Shown here: one piece after another, positions 47,510-58,250 of the stretch
How the letters are laid out: every line of letters starts with the position of its first letter
Position numbering within the stretch: the first letter of the stretch is position 1
NCBI GenBank assembly: GCA_011037195.1
Contig: JAAEAF010003546.1
Location: 1-64,000 of the forward strand
DNA: 64,000 bases
Direction: 5' to 3'
From: Triatoma infestans
Taxonomy: Eukaryota; Arthropoda; Insecta; Hemiptera; Reduviidae
Translations under genes and position numbers: made by a program
Notes under the pieces: generated by a model
What the model was told of the DNA's origin: nothing
What the model saw: only the letters and a program-made list of their open reading frames with translations
The model's database searches: none

Positions 47510-47827
47510 ACCTTCCACGGAGCATTGGTTAAGATTGCCCAAGGATTCGGTCTGGGCTGTTAGTGGAGTTGATGCTAGTCTTTCACGGACCACTCAGGCA
47601 TTTGGTTTGATCCCTTACTGGGCATTGTGGTTTAAGGAAACATTTCTACATGATGGAGCTAATTAGCAGAGTCTGTGTAAGAATCCTAAAACGTGATCCA
47701 AATTCTGTGTGAATCTGTGTGAGACAGAGGAAGAAACATACATCCATCTTAAGACAGATGAGGTTTATGAGGAAATTAGGTTCAGGACTTTTAGTAGGAA
47801 CCAAAGCTTAGGCTATTTTCGTTTAAA
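47510..47827 (+). pseudogene. Possible LINE C-terminal fragment with zinc-like motif
   Basis: One plus frame reads SKFCVNLCETEEETYIHLKT then DEVYEEIRFRTF (about 47695-47800), resembling the C..C...EE-T--H---D---Y--IR ending of RNase H-bearing LINEs. Upstream, AFGLIPYWALWFKETFLHDG can be compared with the usual TGH...LH block. Stops interrupt the frame. Evidence is limited to these two blocks. Confidence 0.35.
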
Positions 47828-49110
47828 GTTATGGTCCGATTTGTTCTGAGCTGCGGCGAATCTTAGATGGGTTAGACAAGGGTCTGGATTTTTGGTCTAT
47901 AACAAGTAAGACAGTTTGAACCAACTGTAATGCCAACAAAAGTGGCGAACATTCTCGGCGGTTTGTTGTTGTTTTTCTCTGAGGTACCTTATATGGGCCC
48001 AGTGGGGCTTTGGATGGCGAAGGGTTTGTTCTTTCCTCACAGACGAACAATGATAATAAAAGACGTCAGGTTTCACAGCTGTTTAAGAAACAACGAAACA
48101 GTAGACAAACTAGCACTAGAGCCAGCCGTTCATCGAGGAGCAGCTAAACCTCCGGCGACACTATAAAGAATGTGTTCATTTAAGTGGGAAAATTTGTTTA
48201 AATACTGTAAAACGGTAATTTTATAAATCTAGCATTAAAAATCCCGAAAGATCATGGTTTATGGAACTTGTTCTAGATAAACATATGTTTATACTACAAT
48301 TTGTCGTCTGAAATCAAATCACGCTATTTGCAGAGCCTCTGCTAAACAAGAGAAAGCACTGTATCCCACGTGTGAAATTTTTAATTCTTACGTGTGAAAG
48401 ATTTAAACAACCTGCAATAAACATGAGACCGACATTGTAATCTTGCAAAATGAAATTAAAAATTACTTTCAAGAGAGTACCTCCTTTGAGGGAATCTTGT
48501 ATTCAGATAAAATGGAAGTGCTCATGATATTATACAAATTTTTAAATAAAACTCTTCAATTGTAAAAGCTTCAAACATTTTTTATGATGTAATCTATGTT
48601 ATATACTGCAGACCTACTCAAGTACTATCAGAGCCATTCATTCATTCACTAGAGTTAATAATTTAAATTATTACGTATTACAACTTTAAAAATTTATTGA
48701 GCCGCTGGTTGAATGGCTAAACGTTAATGCTACGGAAAAAAAATTAAAAGGCAATTCAAAACGTCTTTCTAATTTCTAGAAATTACTAACACAATAATTC
48801 AGTAACTTAATTATCATAAAGCACTAAAAACAAACAAGAAGTCAGACAGTTCGAACCAATAGTACTGCCTACACAAGTGGCGAACATTCTCGGTCTAAAT
48901 CGTAACGTCACGTACAGGTGAACAAAATAAATCCACGCTCCGAGAACCGTGAACCAAATGCAGAGACCGGTACATTGTATGCAAATCAAAGGTCACACGC
49001 TTTGGTAGGCATGCGCGTAGCATTGGATAAAATAAATAGGTCCGATTGTCTGTAGCCAGTTCACCACGTCATGTCCGGTAATAGCCCTTTAATTTTCTCA
49101 GCGTTAGAAA
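47828..49110. repeat. Unknown repeat with internal direct duplication and TIR-like start
   Basis: The beginning (GGTCCGATTTGTTCTGAGCT then GCGGCGAATCTT) resembles the left TIR of the element at 40414-41267. Two direct copies of a block of about 60 bases occur at 47898-47960 and 48835-48897, sharing GACAGTT-GAACCAA and AAGTGGCGAACATTCTCGG. The 78-codon ORF 47930-48166 has no recognisable domain. The type of element is not known. Confidence 0.4.
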
Positions 49111-49119
49111 CTACTGAGG

Positions 49120-49850
49120 TGCATTAAAAATCATCAATTTGTTGGTCTCTTAGGTGGAAATCCCCTAGATTTAAGAAATTGAGCTTTCACCGAAAATACA
49201 TGTTTTGATGTCTCTTGAGTATGAAAAAATAGTTTTTGGTAAGTGGTTTCTGTGTTTGTGTGTGTACGTGGTAAGTCTGTCTGTCTATGGGTGTGTAAGA
49301 TAGAATACCTACTAACTCAAAACTATCATGTATCATTCAAAAATGGAAAATTGCAGAAAGTTCAAACTTAATATTTGTTTAAGGTCCTACTAGGAGATCC
49401 CCCCCCCCAAAAAAATAGTTTTGGTTAAAAAATCGATCCTCCACTTTACTGAATGAATTTCTTAGTTTTTCTAAATTTTCTCGAAAATGACGATCATCTT
49501 TTAAACAATCATGAAGAGCTTTCATTTCAAACATTTTTCCAAGAAAACTCCTTTTAGGGGGTTTTCGGGGATTTAATTCATATAAACACTTAAGTCTTTT
49601 AAGTTCCCCGATGTATATATTATTCTAAATCTAATAATAATAATAATCTAAATCTATATATCTATGCCCGAAGAAAATGGTTATGCACAAGTTCCATATT
49701 ATTGAATCAAATTTTCCATATTTTCTCAAAAATGACTCCTAAGATATCCATTATATCCTAAGATATCCATCATACTTGGTGCAGAACTACGAATATAAAG
49801 AACTGCAATAATTTTGTTAACATTTTTCTGGAAAAATTCCTTTTAGGAGT
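49120..49850 (-). repeat. Repeat family A, diverged minus-strand copy
   Basis: Blocks in minus orientation are AGCTTTCACCGAAAATACAT, CTTGAGTATGAAAAAATAG, a short TG tract (49252-49266), AAATTGCAGAAAGTTCAAAC, CCACTTTACTGAATGAATTT and a TCTCGAAAATGACGATC block. A second partial repeat of the middle part (TTCTCAAAAATGACTCC, ACATTTTTCTGGAAAAATTC) lies at about 49725-49850. A C9 run lies at 49398-49406. Confidence 0.55.
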
Positions 49851-51690
49851 GAGTTGGGATGGCGTTACAAATTTAGGCTCAACCCACAAAATGCCAATTC
49901 AATCCTACTACGTTTCCATCAGCGCTCTCGCTCTCTCTCGCTCTCTCTCTCTCTCTCCTCTATATATATATATATATAAATGACAATTAAACATTAGCAA
50001 AAATTCCAATTTCTAAGAAAATTTGTCGATTAAAACTTTAAAAATTAATCGAGATAATTAATGTGAGAAAATTAATACGATTTTTGGATGGTGGACAACA
50101 TAGTAGGAAGTAAAATCTCCGTCATAAAGTTCAATTTAAATATTTAGGAGTGATTATTAAACCACTTGATCAGAACTTCAAATTTCCTTTTACAAGCTAA
50201 AGAAGGTCGTCAATGACAGTAATCAATTAGATAAAAAAAGAAAGAAATGTAAGAAGTAACAGAAGGAAATAAAAAAGGTAAAAGAAAATTGATACCCACA
50301 GGTAATCCAAACGTTTCTTCTTTTAACCCTGATCCCATGTCTCCATCTATTTTTGGAAATTCTCCAAGCGTCCTAACTGGCCCTTTTTTTGTTTTCTTTC
50401 TATTTTCTTCAGTCAATTGAATCCAAGCGAATGAACTAATTCAGTTCCATTGATTCGAAAGTAAATAAAATCAATTCAGTCGTAAAATATTTAAATTGCT
50501 TTGCGTTGCCTCATTATCTTCAAGGCCAACGATTATCTTTCCCTGCCAGCCCAGATTCTTCCTCTTTTTTTATAAATACTCCCTGGGTTTTCTCTACTTT
50601 TCTTTTCGGTTTCTATTCACAGACTGCATACACGAACCCTCGCTAACCCGATTTCCACATTTCTTGAAACACATCCATCACCGCAAGTAATTAATTCTCT
50701 TTTATTAATTCTGCGGCTGGCTATTCAACAGGTCAACTCTAGATGCCCGCATTGCGGTGGCGATCTGTCCAATTTCTTTGCAGATTATAAAGGTATACCT
50801 ACAGCTTGAACTTGGCAATTTATTTTCGAATATTAATTAACGAATATTTAGGTATTCGTTGTACTTTTATTAATTTCCTGATCGAAATGAGTGCGAACAA
50901 CCGTGAATGTTTTTTGGAAATGATAGCATGGAAACTGTTCTTCATTATTATATTTGTTTGAACAGTAGGGAAATATTATACTTTTGTAAGGAAATTAATA
51001 AATTGAGGTATGAAACCTTTGATACGTTGCGACCTGAGGAGATAGTAGCTCAAAATGACTAGTGGTGAAGGCCCTCAAACTTCTTAAGTAGGGAGGGCTT
51101 GTCTACTAGGAACTATAGGGGATGGCACAATAAGCCTCTGTTGGCTGCAGTGCCGGGATATAGCCCACCCGAGGTTGATAATAACAATAAGGAAATGAAT
51201 TGAATTTTTAGGTTTCTTTTTACATAGATCCAGTAAATCAAATTTCTGAAAAAATTAGGGGAGGGGTCCCCGACGACTTTAGACGATTAAAAACGTACTA
51301 CTGTTACAACAGAAGCAACATACTGTTGAAATATTTATTAATATCAAGAAAATACCAAAGTCTATATACAAATAGTTAACAATTTTTTATGCGAATCTCA
51401 ATACATGCATGAAGTACAATTTAGTGCTCTCCTAATGTTGAAGTAAAGCGAAATGTATAACATTTTCAAATCCGAGGTTTTATTTAAAACATTGCTGAAG
51501 AATATGCATCGTTTTATTTGGGAACATACATCCCGGATTTTTAAATGAAACGTTTCCATGTCACTGGATAAGGTGAGTGGTTGCCACGTTCACCAGATAA
51601 TATAACACCCATGGATTTTTTCTAAAAAATATCGTCTAACGCATAAAGATAAAAGACATATAAATCCTTATAAGTAAAAAATATCTACTG
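49851..51690. other. Unannotated stretch with CT and AT microsatellites
   Basis: CT-rich repeat at about 49923-49957 followed by an AT tract (49961-49977). At 51005-51190 a GC-richer piece with frame LRPEEIVAQM followed by an ATAATAACAATAA tail could be an old LINE 3' end, but the evidence is too thin to call. No host gene was seen. Confidence 0.4.
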
Positions 51691-51694
51691 CAAT

Positions 51695-51790
51695 TGTAGG
51701 GTATGTTGGTAAAGATTTATGTTAAGAGGGACATGTTTCGCTTAGCTGTCTTGCGAGCACTTATTAGGCCCCGTTATTTATTAACTAGTT
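51695..51790 (-). repeat. Hammerhead-like repeat motif, third sequence type
   Basis: On the minus strand 51735-51767 reads CTAATAAGTGC, a hairpin-capable stretch, then GCTAAGCGAAACATGTC. It has the same layout as the CTGAWGATG...CGAAAC motifs at 5.1 kb and in the PLE-like repeats, but the sequence is different. Function is inferred only from this layout. Confidence 0.35.
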
Positions 51791-51929
51791 GAATTTATAC
51801 TAGTTAACTATTTTCTTGATTTTAAACAAACATTTTAACAATATCTATCTAGCTTCTGTTAATTTGAAGAAAATTTCTGAAATTATCTAAATATCTTGTA
51901 GGCACACATATATACAATACAAGTGTAAT

Positions 51930-52130
51930 GAAAAGTCGTTGTAGCTATTTTTTATTTAAATTGCAAAAGAGTGGACTCAATAAAGTGGAACTTCCAGGTT
52001 AACCGATTTTAACCAGATTACATGGCCAAAACTAAACGGAAATGGAGTTTACCGATAAAGTAGCTAGAAAATTCTAAAGTAGACTTCTCATTCTTCTTTT
52101 CTGTTATCTGATTAAGATAAAATGGACATT
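51930..52130 (+). repeat. Repeat family A, short fragment
   Basis: AAGTCGTTGTAGCTATTTTT, a TTGCAAAAGAGTGGACTC block and AAAGTGGAACTTCCAGGTTA in family A order. Confidence 0.5.
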
Positions 52131-52219
52131 TCACAACTTGCCCTGGACTTTCTTAATGTTGAGCAGGACCGTATTTTAGAGGGGCACTAGTCCATTTCTA
52201 GCAACGCACTTATCTTTTA

Positions 52220-53070
52220 GACCTTGAGAAAAGTTGGCAAAAAAAAGTACTGGAATAAAATGAGACTTCCGTTAAGTGATTGAAATTGAAACCACCGCAT
52301 GTCGGGGGCGCTGCGGCTAAACCTATCAAAAGGGAAATATCAAGTTTGCGCTAAACACCACAAAATAATAATCATTTTCTATGTGTTTATCACAAATATA
52401 AATACACCAGATGAGAAACACTCACATGACTTTCTCTTACTGCTGACAAACACATATATACATAAAGTGACAAATTTTACTCTTTTATCCAAACATAAAT
52501 TTTTGGAAATTTAATGGCACGAATTCCGCAGGACTTCCTAAAATCTTCTTCTTTTTTTTAAATAATGTTACAAATAAAAGTGATAGGTTTATATCTGTAC
52601 TGTTATGGTTGATTCCGCAGAGCTGGGAAAAGCATCAGAGATATTTTCCGTGGTAGCTTCTTTTTGTCTTCTTTTTTGTGGTCATCGACTGGCTTCGGGC
52701 GTTCGCCCATCACAGAGCAAATCTATGTTATCACACTGTTTGACAAATGCATCCAGATGTGATGGGCGAACGCCCGAAGCCGGTCGATGACCACAAAAAG
52801 AAGCACGCTATCAAGGAAAATATCTCTGATTTATATCTGTGCAGTTAGCATTCCAAGTTTAAAGGAAATCATTATAATAGTTTTTCATGAAAATGCGAAA
52901 AAACTCAAAACCTGTATTGTAAATTCGCACTTCCGGTTTGATCTGATTTTCTTCAAATTTGGAATTCTTCCATCGAATCTAAGAATGTTAATCTTGATTA
53001 GCGGTAGAAGCATACATTGAACTGAACTGGTACTTTACAGGAAAACTAAACCCTCTATAGTCGAAGAACG
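52220..53070 (+). repeat. Repeat family A copy split by a PLE-like insertion
   Basis: Family A terminus GAGAAACACTCACATGACTT lies at 52409. The body runs to GTGATAGGTTTATATCTGTA, is interrupted by 52601-52829, and resumes with TTATATCTGTGCAGTTAGCA, TCGCACTTCCGGTTTGATCT and GGTACTTTACAGGAAAACTA. An uninterrupted version of the junction is visible in the copy at 56760 (GTTTATATTTGTGCAGTTAG), confirming the insertion point. Confidence 0.65.
52601..52829 (-). mobile_element. PLE-like insertion, head-to-head inverted, 13-base target duplication
   Basis: Flanked by TTTATATCTGTAC (52588-52600) and TTTATATCTGTGC (52830-52842). The 229-base insert consists of two facing copies of the same sequence: arms at about 52625-52715 and 52758-52829 around about 44 bases of spacer. 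Each arm carries the GGGCGAACGCCC hairpin and the CGATGACCAC block. One end has the full terminus (TGTTATGGTTGATTCCGCAG in this orientation); the other stops at TCAGAGATATTTTCC as read on the minus strand. Inverted and truncated copies with target duplications are characteristic of Penelope-like elements. Confidence 0.7.
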
Positions 53071-53833
53071 AATAGAAAAATAATAGTTTAGAATATTTTA
53101 TAGTATCCAGAATTGTATTTTCTTAATATGTTATAATTATCTTAGTGCTGTGAATTTACCTTCAAAAAGAGTGTATTTTAGAGTCAGGTACTGTAAATTG
53201 GGGTCATTGCTAGTAGGGAAACAAAGGCACAAAATTTAATACAATGCGACTTGGCCAACTACTTTGTTAGAGAGCATTCCTTAGAACAGTCTGCCTTCAG
53301 CTTTCAAATAATACAGTTCAAAAAGAATAGTCTGCACTTAGCCTTCAAACAACTAAGTCGCAATTCTGCTTCCAAAGCCAGAACAGAACACTTCAGGAAT
53401 CGCTCAGTGCCAATGATAGATATTTGCCTTTATTCTAGTTATACATCGTTTTACTAAGATTGAGTGTGATATTGTAGAATACTTTAATTTGCTTAGAGAA
53501 TAATATATTTATTTTCTCTAATTATTCTTAATACTTCTACCTTTTCCTCAATCATACTTACAAGCCCTAATACGAAACCGCTCGTGCTACACAACCAACT
53601 ACTACAAACATCACTAATCAACATTACACCTCCAAAGCACCCCAAAAAAAAACAATTCTCCCGGGACTATGTTTCAAATAAAAGTTTTACTATTTAAATA
53701 TATAGATTGTATATTATGAAGTTTAAAGAAAATCGATGGCACCTTTTACGAGAAAATCGCAGCAAAAAAAAACTTAAAAAAACATTCAGTAAAATCCACA
53801 TCAGGTTGATGGATTTTGCCGCCAATATCTTTT
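53071..53833. other. Unannotated stretch ending in a family A fragment
   Basis: About 53640-53830 holds a plus-strand family A piece (GTTTCAAATAAAAGTTTTAC, AAAATCGATGGCACCTTTTA, then GGTTGATGGATTTTGCCGCC), cut by the SINE body at 53834. The earlier part shows nothing recognisable; the 68-codon ORF 53251-53457 has no known domain. Confidence 0.4.
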
Positions 53834-53909
53834 GCCTCTACAGCTCACTGTCTGGTGATGGACAGTGCTGTCTGTGACGAGAGAGCACTGTCCGGAGGCC
53901 GGCAGTGCA
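53834..53909 (+). repeat. SINE body fragment with two hairpins
   Basis: Second copy of the body at 41791-41875. Hairpin 1: CACTGTC (53846-53852) with GACAGTG (53861-53867). Hairpin 2: GCACTG-T-CCGG (53885-53895) with CCGG-CAGTGC (53899-53908). The tRNA-like head and the tail are absent here. Confidence 0.55.
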
Positions 53910-54852
53910 CTGAGAAGGCCGCTGAGCGCCAATGACCATAGATGTAGACGCACCTTAAATTAAAAAAAAAAACTTTGTGTCAGATCCGGTAGTAATTTTA
54001 GTATCCAAAACTGTCATGATCGTAAAAAGGTTCTCTTACTAAGAGCAAGAAAAAACTAAAGAATGCTTCAAATAACAGGGAAATTGGCCAATAAAAAAGC
54101 CATTATATTTGATATAAAATCTACCAACTGGGCGGGTACTGAAAATGAGAATATATGTAAAGATAAATCTGACAATGATAAATGGCAAGCTGTAATCATA
54201 TGTATATCTCCGTATAAAATGCCTAGTTAAAAATCAAATAATTTTATTACCATGGCAATCAGGAAAACAATAAAATAAAATAAATATTATTTTTGAATTT
54301 TATTCAAAAATGATTCTTGAAAGTCTGAAAAGATACTTAACTCTCTCATTACAGGAGAATGAGCGATAAGATTAGTGATGTAATTTAAGGAGAATTAACG
54401 CTGACAGGCTAACATCCTAAGGTGACAAATTTGTTTCTTATAATGAAATCGCTCTTTTCAGAGAAACAAAAACAGGTAAATAAATAGTTTTAATTCCAAA
54501 GAAATGCTGATACTTTAATTCCAATATCATAAGTACCAATTAAATTCTATTTTAGATTATTTGGCAATTTGTATAAAATTTAGTATGCAAACAATATAAA
54601 CATTAACTAGGTATTTTCCAATATTATTAGAAAATGGCTGGAAAGATTTTCTTTAAATTTCCCACTCGAATAATAATAAATAGGCCTCCAACTTTTATTT
54701 CTAACATTTTTCCAGGAAAATTAATTTTTCAACAAGTTCTGGGCGAACTTTAAGCTTTCATTTAAGTTTCATCATCAACTTGATCCAACTACCGCCCCAC
54801 TACTGGGCGAATGTAGCCTTCATGTTGGGCGGTTTTTTGTCCGTCCTTTCTC
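53910..54852. other. Unannotated stretch with family A fragment
   Basis: At about 54630-54740 family A middle blocks occur (AAATGGCTGGAAAGATTTTC, CATTTTTCCAGGAAAATTAA). Short inverted GC segments CCGCCC and GGGCGG lie at about 54790 and 54828, followed by T6. No gene was seen. Confidence 0.4.
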
Positions 54853-55020
54853 CATATATTGAATAATTGCTGATAATTTCGCAAGTTGGATTTTATTTAT
54901 TTTTAATATATTTTTCGAATTTAGTTCTTAATTTTATCTCTAATCTTTAAATTCGATAATAATTCACAGAATGCTTCCCGAAGTGTACTTGTGGCAACGG
55001 AACAAATGAATGAGTTCCAT
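54853..55020 (+). repeat. Inverted-repeat partner of 55374-55537
   Basis: Its reverse complement matches 55374-55537 at roughly 93-95 percent by eye. Shared blocks include GTTCCGTTG, CCACAAGTACACTTCG, AGCATTCTGTGAATTATTAT, AAAGATTAGAGATAAA and ATCCAACTTGCGAAATTATC. The partner lies inside a retro-insertion, this one outside it. Confidence 0.8.
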
Positions 55021-55244
55021 AGGTAAAGATTCGAATTTAGTGCGCATAACAAGGACAGGACTTATTACCGGCCATCGCTTTGTATTTAAAATGTATCTTT
55101 AGTGAGATTAGATTTATGAGGACTTAGAATGAGTTAATAAATGTGCAACAAATTTGAAACCATATCTTTAAAGAAAACAAAATAATACACTCTTGGCTAT
55201 TTGAACTAAACAGCGCCATAGTTAGGAAAAATCTTTTGAAAGCT

Positions 55245-55712
55245 TCAGAGACATTTTCCGTGGTAGCCTGCTTCGGGCGTTCACCCATCTTCAGGATGCG
55301 CTTTTCAGACAGTATGACAACACAGACTTGCACAGAGCAGATTTAGTTTACACACTCTGTAATTAATGTAATTATGGAACTCATTGATTTGTTCCGTTGT
55401 CCACAAGTACACTTCGAGAAGCATTCTGTGAATTATTATCTAATTTAAAGATTAGAGATAAATTAAGAACTAAATTCGAAAAATATATTAAAAAAAAAAT
55501 CCAACTTGCGAAATTATCAGCAAATATTCAATATATAATACCGAGTGTGTAAACTAAATTTGCTCGTGCAAGTCTGTGTTGTCATACTGTCTGAAAAACG
55601 CATCCTGAAGATGGGTGAACGTCAGAAACCGGTCGATGACCACAAAATGAAGCAGGCTACCACGGAAAATGTCTCTGATGCTTTCCAGCTCTGCGGAACC
55701 AACCACCATAAC
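55245..55712 (+). mobile_element. PLE-like insertion, inverted arms, perfect 15-base target duplication
   Basis: Flanked on both sides by the identical 15-mer AATCTTTTGAAAGCT (55230-55244 and 55713-55727). Arms: 55245-55362 (reverse) and 55543-55712 (forward), sharing the GTGTGTAAACTAAAT start, the CTGAAGATGGGTGAACG core and the GGAAAATGTCTCTGA end. The reverse arm stops at TCAGAGACATTTTCC, the same point as in the 52.6 kb insertion. The forward arm continues to TTCCAGCTCTGCGGAACCAA and ACCATAAC. Between the arms (about 55363-55542) is an inverted copy of host-side sequence 54853-55020. No ORF is present. Confidence 0.75.
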
Positions 55713-55727
55713 AATCTTTTGAAAGCT

Positions 55728-56759
55728 ATTTGCAGTAATCATGCCTTCTTGATTGTTTAGTACAGGCTTTTCAGATGCTGATTTTAAAAACTATTATTAT
55801 TATTATCATTATTATTGACAGTTGTTCAAATAAAACTATCAAATGATATTCAGATTATTTAAAAAAAAAAAAAATTATCTAATCATATTCTTGAATGAAA
55901 TTTAACAATTAAGTTTTACCACAAAAATAAAGTTATCTTACCACTGCTTAATTTCTTAAGCGCTCAATGACCTCTGAAGACTTGAACATTTGACCTTTAA
56001 GCTTTAAACAATTGTTACTATTATTAAAATTCAAACATTTTTTTGTTTTCGTAAAATAATAGTTGAAAATTTCACAAAAAAGAGATTATTTATTATACAA
56101 TTGTAAGATTCTAAGATAGAAGGAGGAGAAATATTATCCAATTAGACCCCTCTCAATGTATTTAATTTTCAAATTTATTTATAAAATAAAAGACGCCGCC
56201 CACATCAAACATACTGAACTCTGTGAAAGGTCAAAGTTGAAAGGTGAATGCCCTAAGATAATTCATAAACATTGTGGTTTATATCTCATAAATGCTGTAA
56301 TTTTTTTTTTTTTTTAATATCACTTAAAATGTCAGGTTTATCAATAAAATTTTTAAAAAGAGATACTTTTATTTTACCTGGTAGGGAAGTCAATTTAATT
56401 TCAATTAAATGAAATAACTTCTTTAAAATATATACGGAGTATATGCAATTTTTATTAAAAGAGTTTTTTATTAACATTTTTGTTTTTAAGAACTTTACTA
56501 CTAATTGAATTTTATAGAATAACCTGGGATATCTGAACCCAGGAAAGAACAGAACTATTTGATGCTCGTTAATTCATAAAAAAAATAAAAATTGGTGTGA
56601 AATTATCTTCTCTAACTCGTCTAAATACAGTCATATTACAAAATTACAAAGTTTGCTCGTTTGTCCTAACATAAATATACGGTAGGTAGCAGGTAGAAAA
56701 AGGGTGATTACTTAATTGTCCAGTAGACAGCGCCAACAACATTCAAACCAAAAAAAGAT
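55728..56759. other. Unannotated AT-rich stretch
   Basis: An ATT repeat lies at about 55793-55815 and poly(A)/(T) runs near 55862 and 56302. No gene or family motif was recognised. Confidence 0.4.
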
Positions 56760-57080
56760 TTCAGATTTTAATGCCATAAATTTCGCACTACTCCTAAAAA
56801 TGTTTCAGATAACAGTAAACCGTTTATATTTGTGCAGTTAGTACGTCAAGTTTAAAAAAAATGCACTATCCGAGAAAATTCGAAAAAGAAATTCAACAAA
56901 TACTTAATTCCATGAATTCGCACATTCCGGTCAACCGATTTTCTTCAAATTTGGAATTCTAATGTAAATTAATATTATATAGCTGGTGGAACCATTAATT
57001 TTATTGATGCCGCACTTTAGTACTTAGGTTAACGCTACTTCCTAGGAAAATGTTTAAAATGAAAGTGATATTTACGTGTA

Positions 57081-58250
57081 AGGCTTGCCACCTCTCCGGG
57101 TTTCACTGAGTTATCTCCGGTCTCAGGGTTTAATTATTAATTCTCCGGGTTGTGTAACTACAACTGAATATATACAAAATTATATGCAGAATGTTGCGTG
57201 TATCTCATGTGTAGCTATGGAATAGCTAGGCGTGGTGGTCGGTGGCGGAGACGATAAAAATATTTTATCTTTAGTCGAATATTATATTCACTTTGTGTAA
57301 CATTTTGTGGGACTTATGAATCAGCATATTTTACAGCTTAATAAAATCAATCTGTAACAAGTTCTGAATTGCATGAAATAATGTTATCTCTGAGAAATAA
57401 ACTGGAGAATAAATTAGATCAATATTTCAGTAGTAAAGTGAATACAAGTTGAGATTTCCTAACTACCTATGAAAAACAAAAATTTGCGACTGAAGCGAAA
57501 AACGGTGTACATAAAGGCTAATAATTACTTGGTAAAATTTTATAATTTTGAAAACAGCCCATTCAAATATTTTTCAGTAATTAATCTTTAGAACGAAAAT
57601 GTCAAAAACCAAGATTTTTTAGATGCTGCAAAAGTAAATGTAGAATTAGATGCCGATAAATTATATGATGATATTTGCCTTCTTAAAAATATCATTCCTT
57701 CCACCAAATCGCTCGATTTGCCAACTGATAAAAAAAAATGGATGAAAATATTTTCCTTTGATGTTTTCATTGTACTACCAAAACTTGTTGGTAAGATTCT
57801 ATCGATACCTATAAGTAAATGCATACGTGGAACGAATTTTTTCGATTATGGGAAATACTTGGACAGACAACCGTAATAGGTTGCGGGTTGAGTTGGTAAA
57901 TGCAGAAATATGCATAAAACTTAATTTTGACATGAGCTGTCGAGAATTTTATGAATTCATAAAAAATAAAAACAGAAAATGCCGATCTTGTAAAGGCTGC
58001 GATGTCAAACAGGAAATATACATGGAAAAATCTACATAAATAAATTATTTATTATACTTATACTATTTTGCATATTTGCTTATTTTTCTTCTTATTTAAC
58101 TTTTTTTATGTAATACGTAAATTGTTAAGTTTGTTCTTTATTAGTTATATGCATGGTAACTACTTTGTGATCATTAGAATTGTATTTAATTTGTAGGCAT
58201 GTGAGTTTGAAGGGGGGGGGGATTAGTCATCGTTCTGAGGTGGCAACCCT
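57081..58250 (+). mobile_element. hAT-type DNA transposon (defective)
   Basis: Left end AGGCTTGCCACCTC and right end GAGGTGGCAACCCT are inverted repeats matching the widespread hAT terminus CAGGGTTGCCACC. Outside, ATTTACGTGTA (57070-57080) and ATTTATGTCTA (58251-58261) look like a diverged target duplication; the exact 8 bases cannot be fixed. The interior carries a broken hAT transposase. A run of nine G lies at 58213-58221. Confidence 0.75.
57370..58039 (+). pseudogene. hAT transposase, C-terminal part with dimerisation region
   Basis: The last frame (57827-58039) reads ERIFSIMGNTWTDNRNRLRV then ELVNAEICIKLNF. This is the ERVFS-type conserved C-terminus of hAT transposases. Upstream, after frameshifts, come MLSLRNKLENKLDQYF (about 57380-57430), a FLTTYEKQKFATEAK block (about 57455-57500), NVELDADKLYDDICLLKNII (about 57638-57700) and PSTKSLDLPTDKK. 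The N-terminal BED zinc finger and catalytic core are missing or unreadable. It is not functional. Confidence 0.8.

Noticed and set aside
54788..54836. CCGCCC...GGGCGG followed by T6, like a bacterial terminator
   Set aside because: The loop is over 30 bases, the context is eukaryotic repeat DNA, and no gene ends here.
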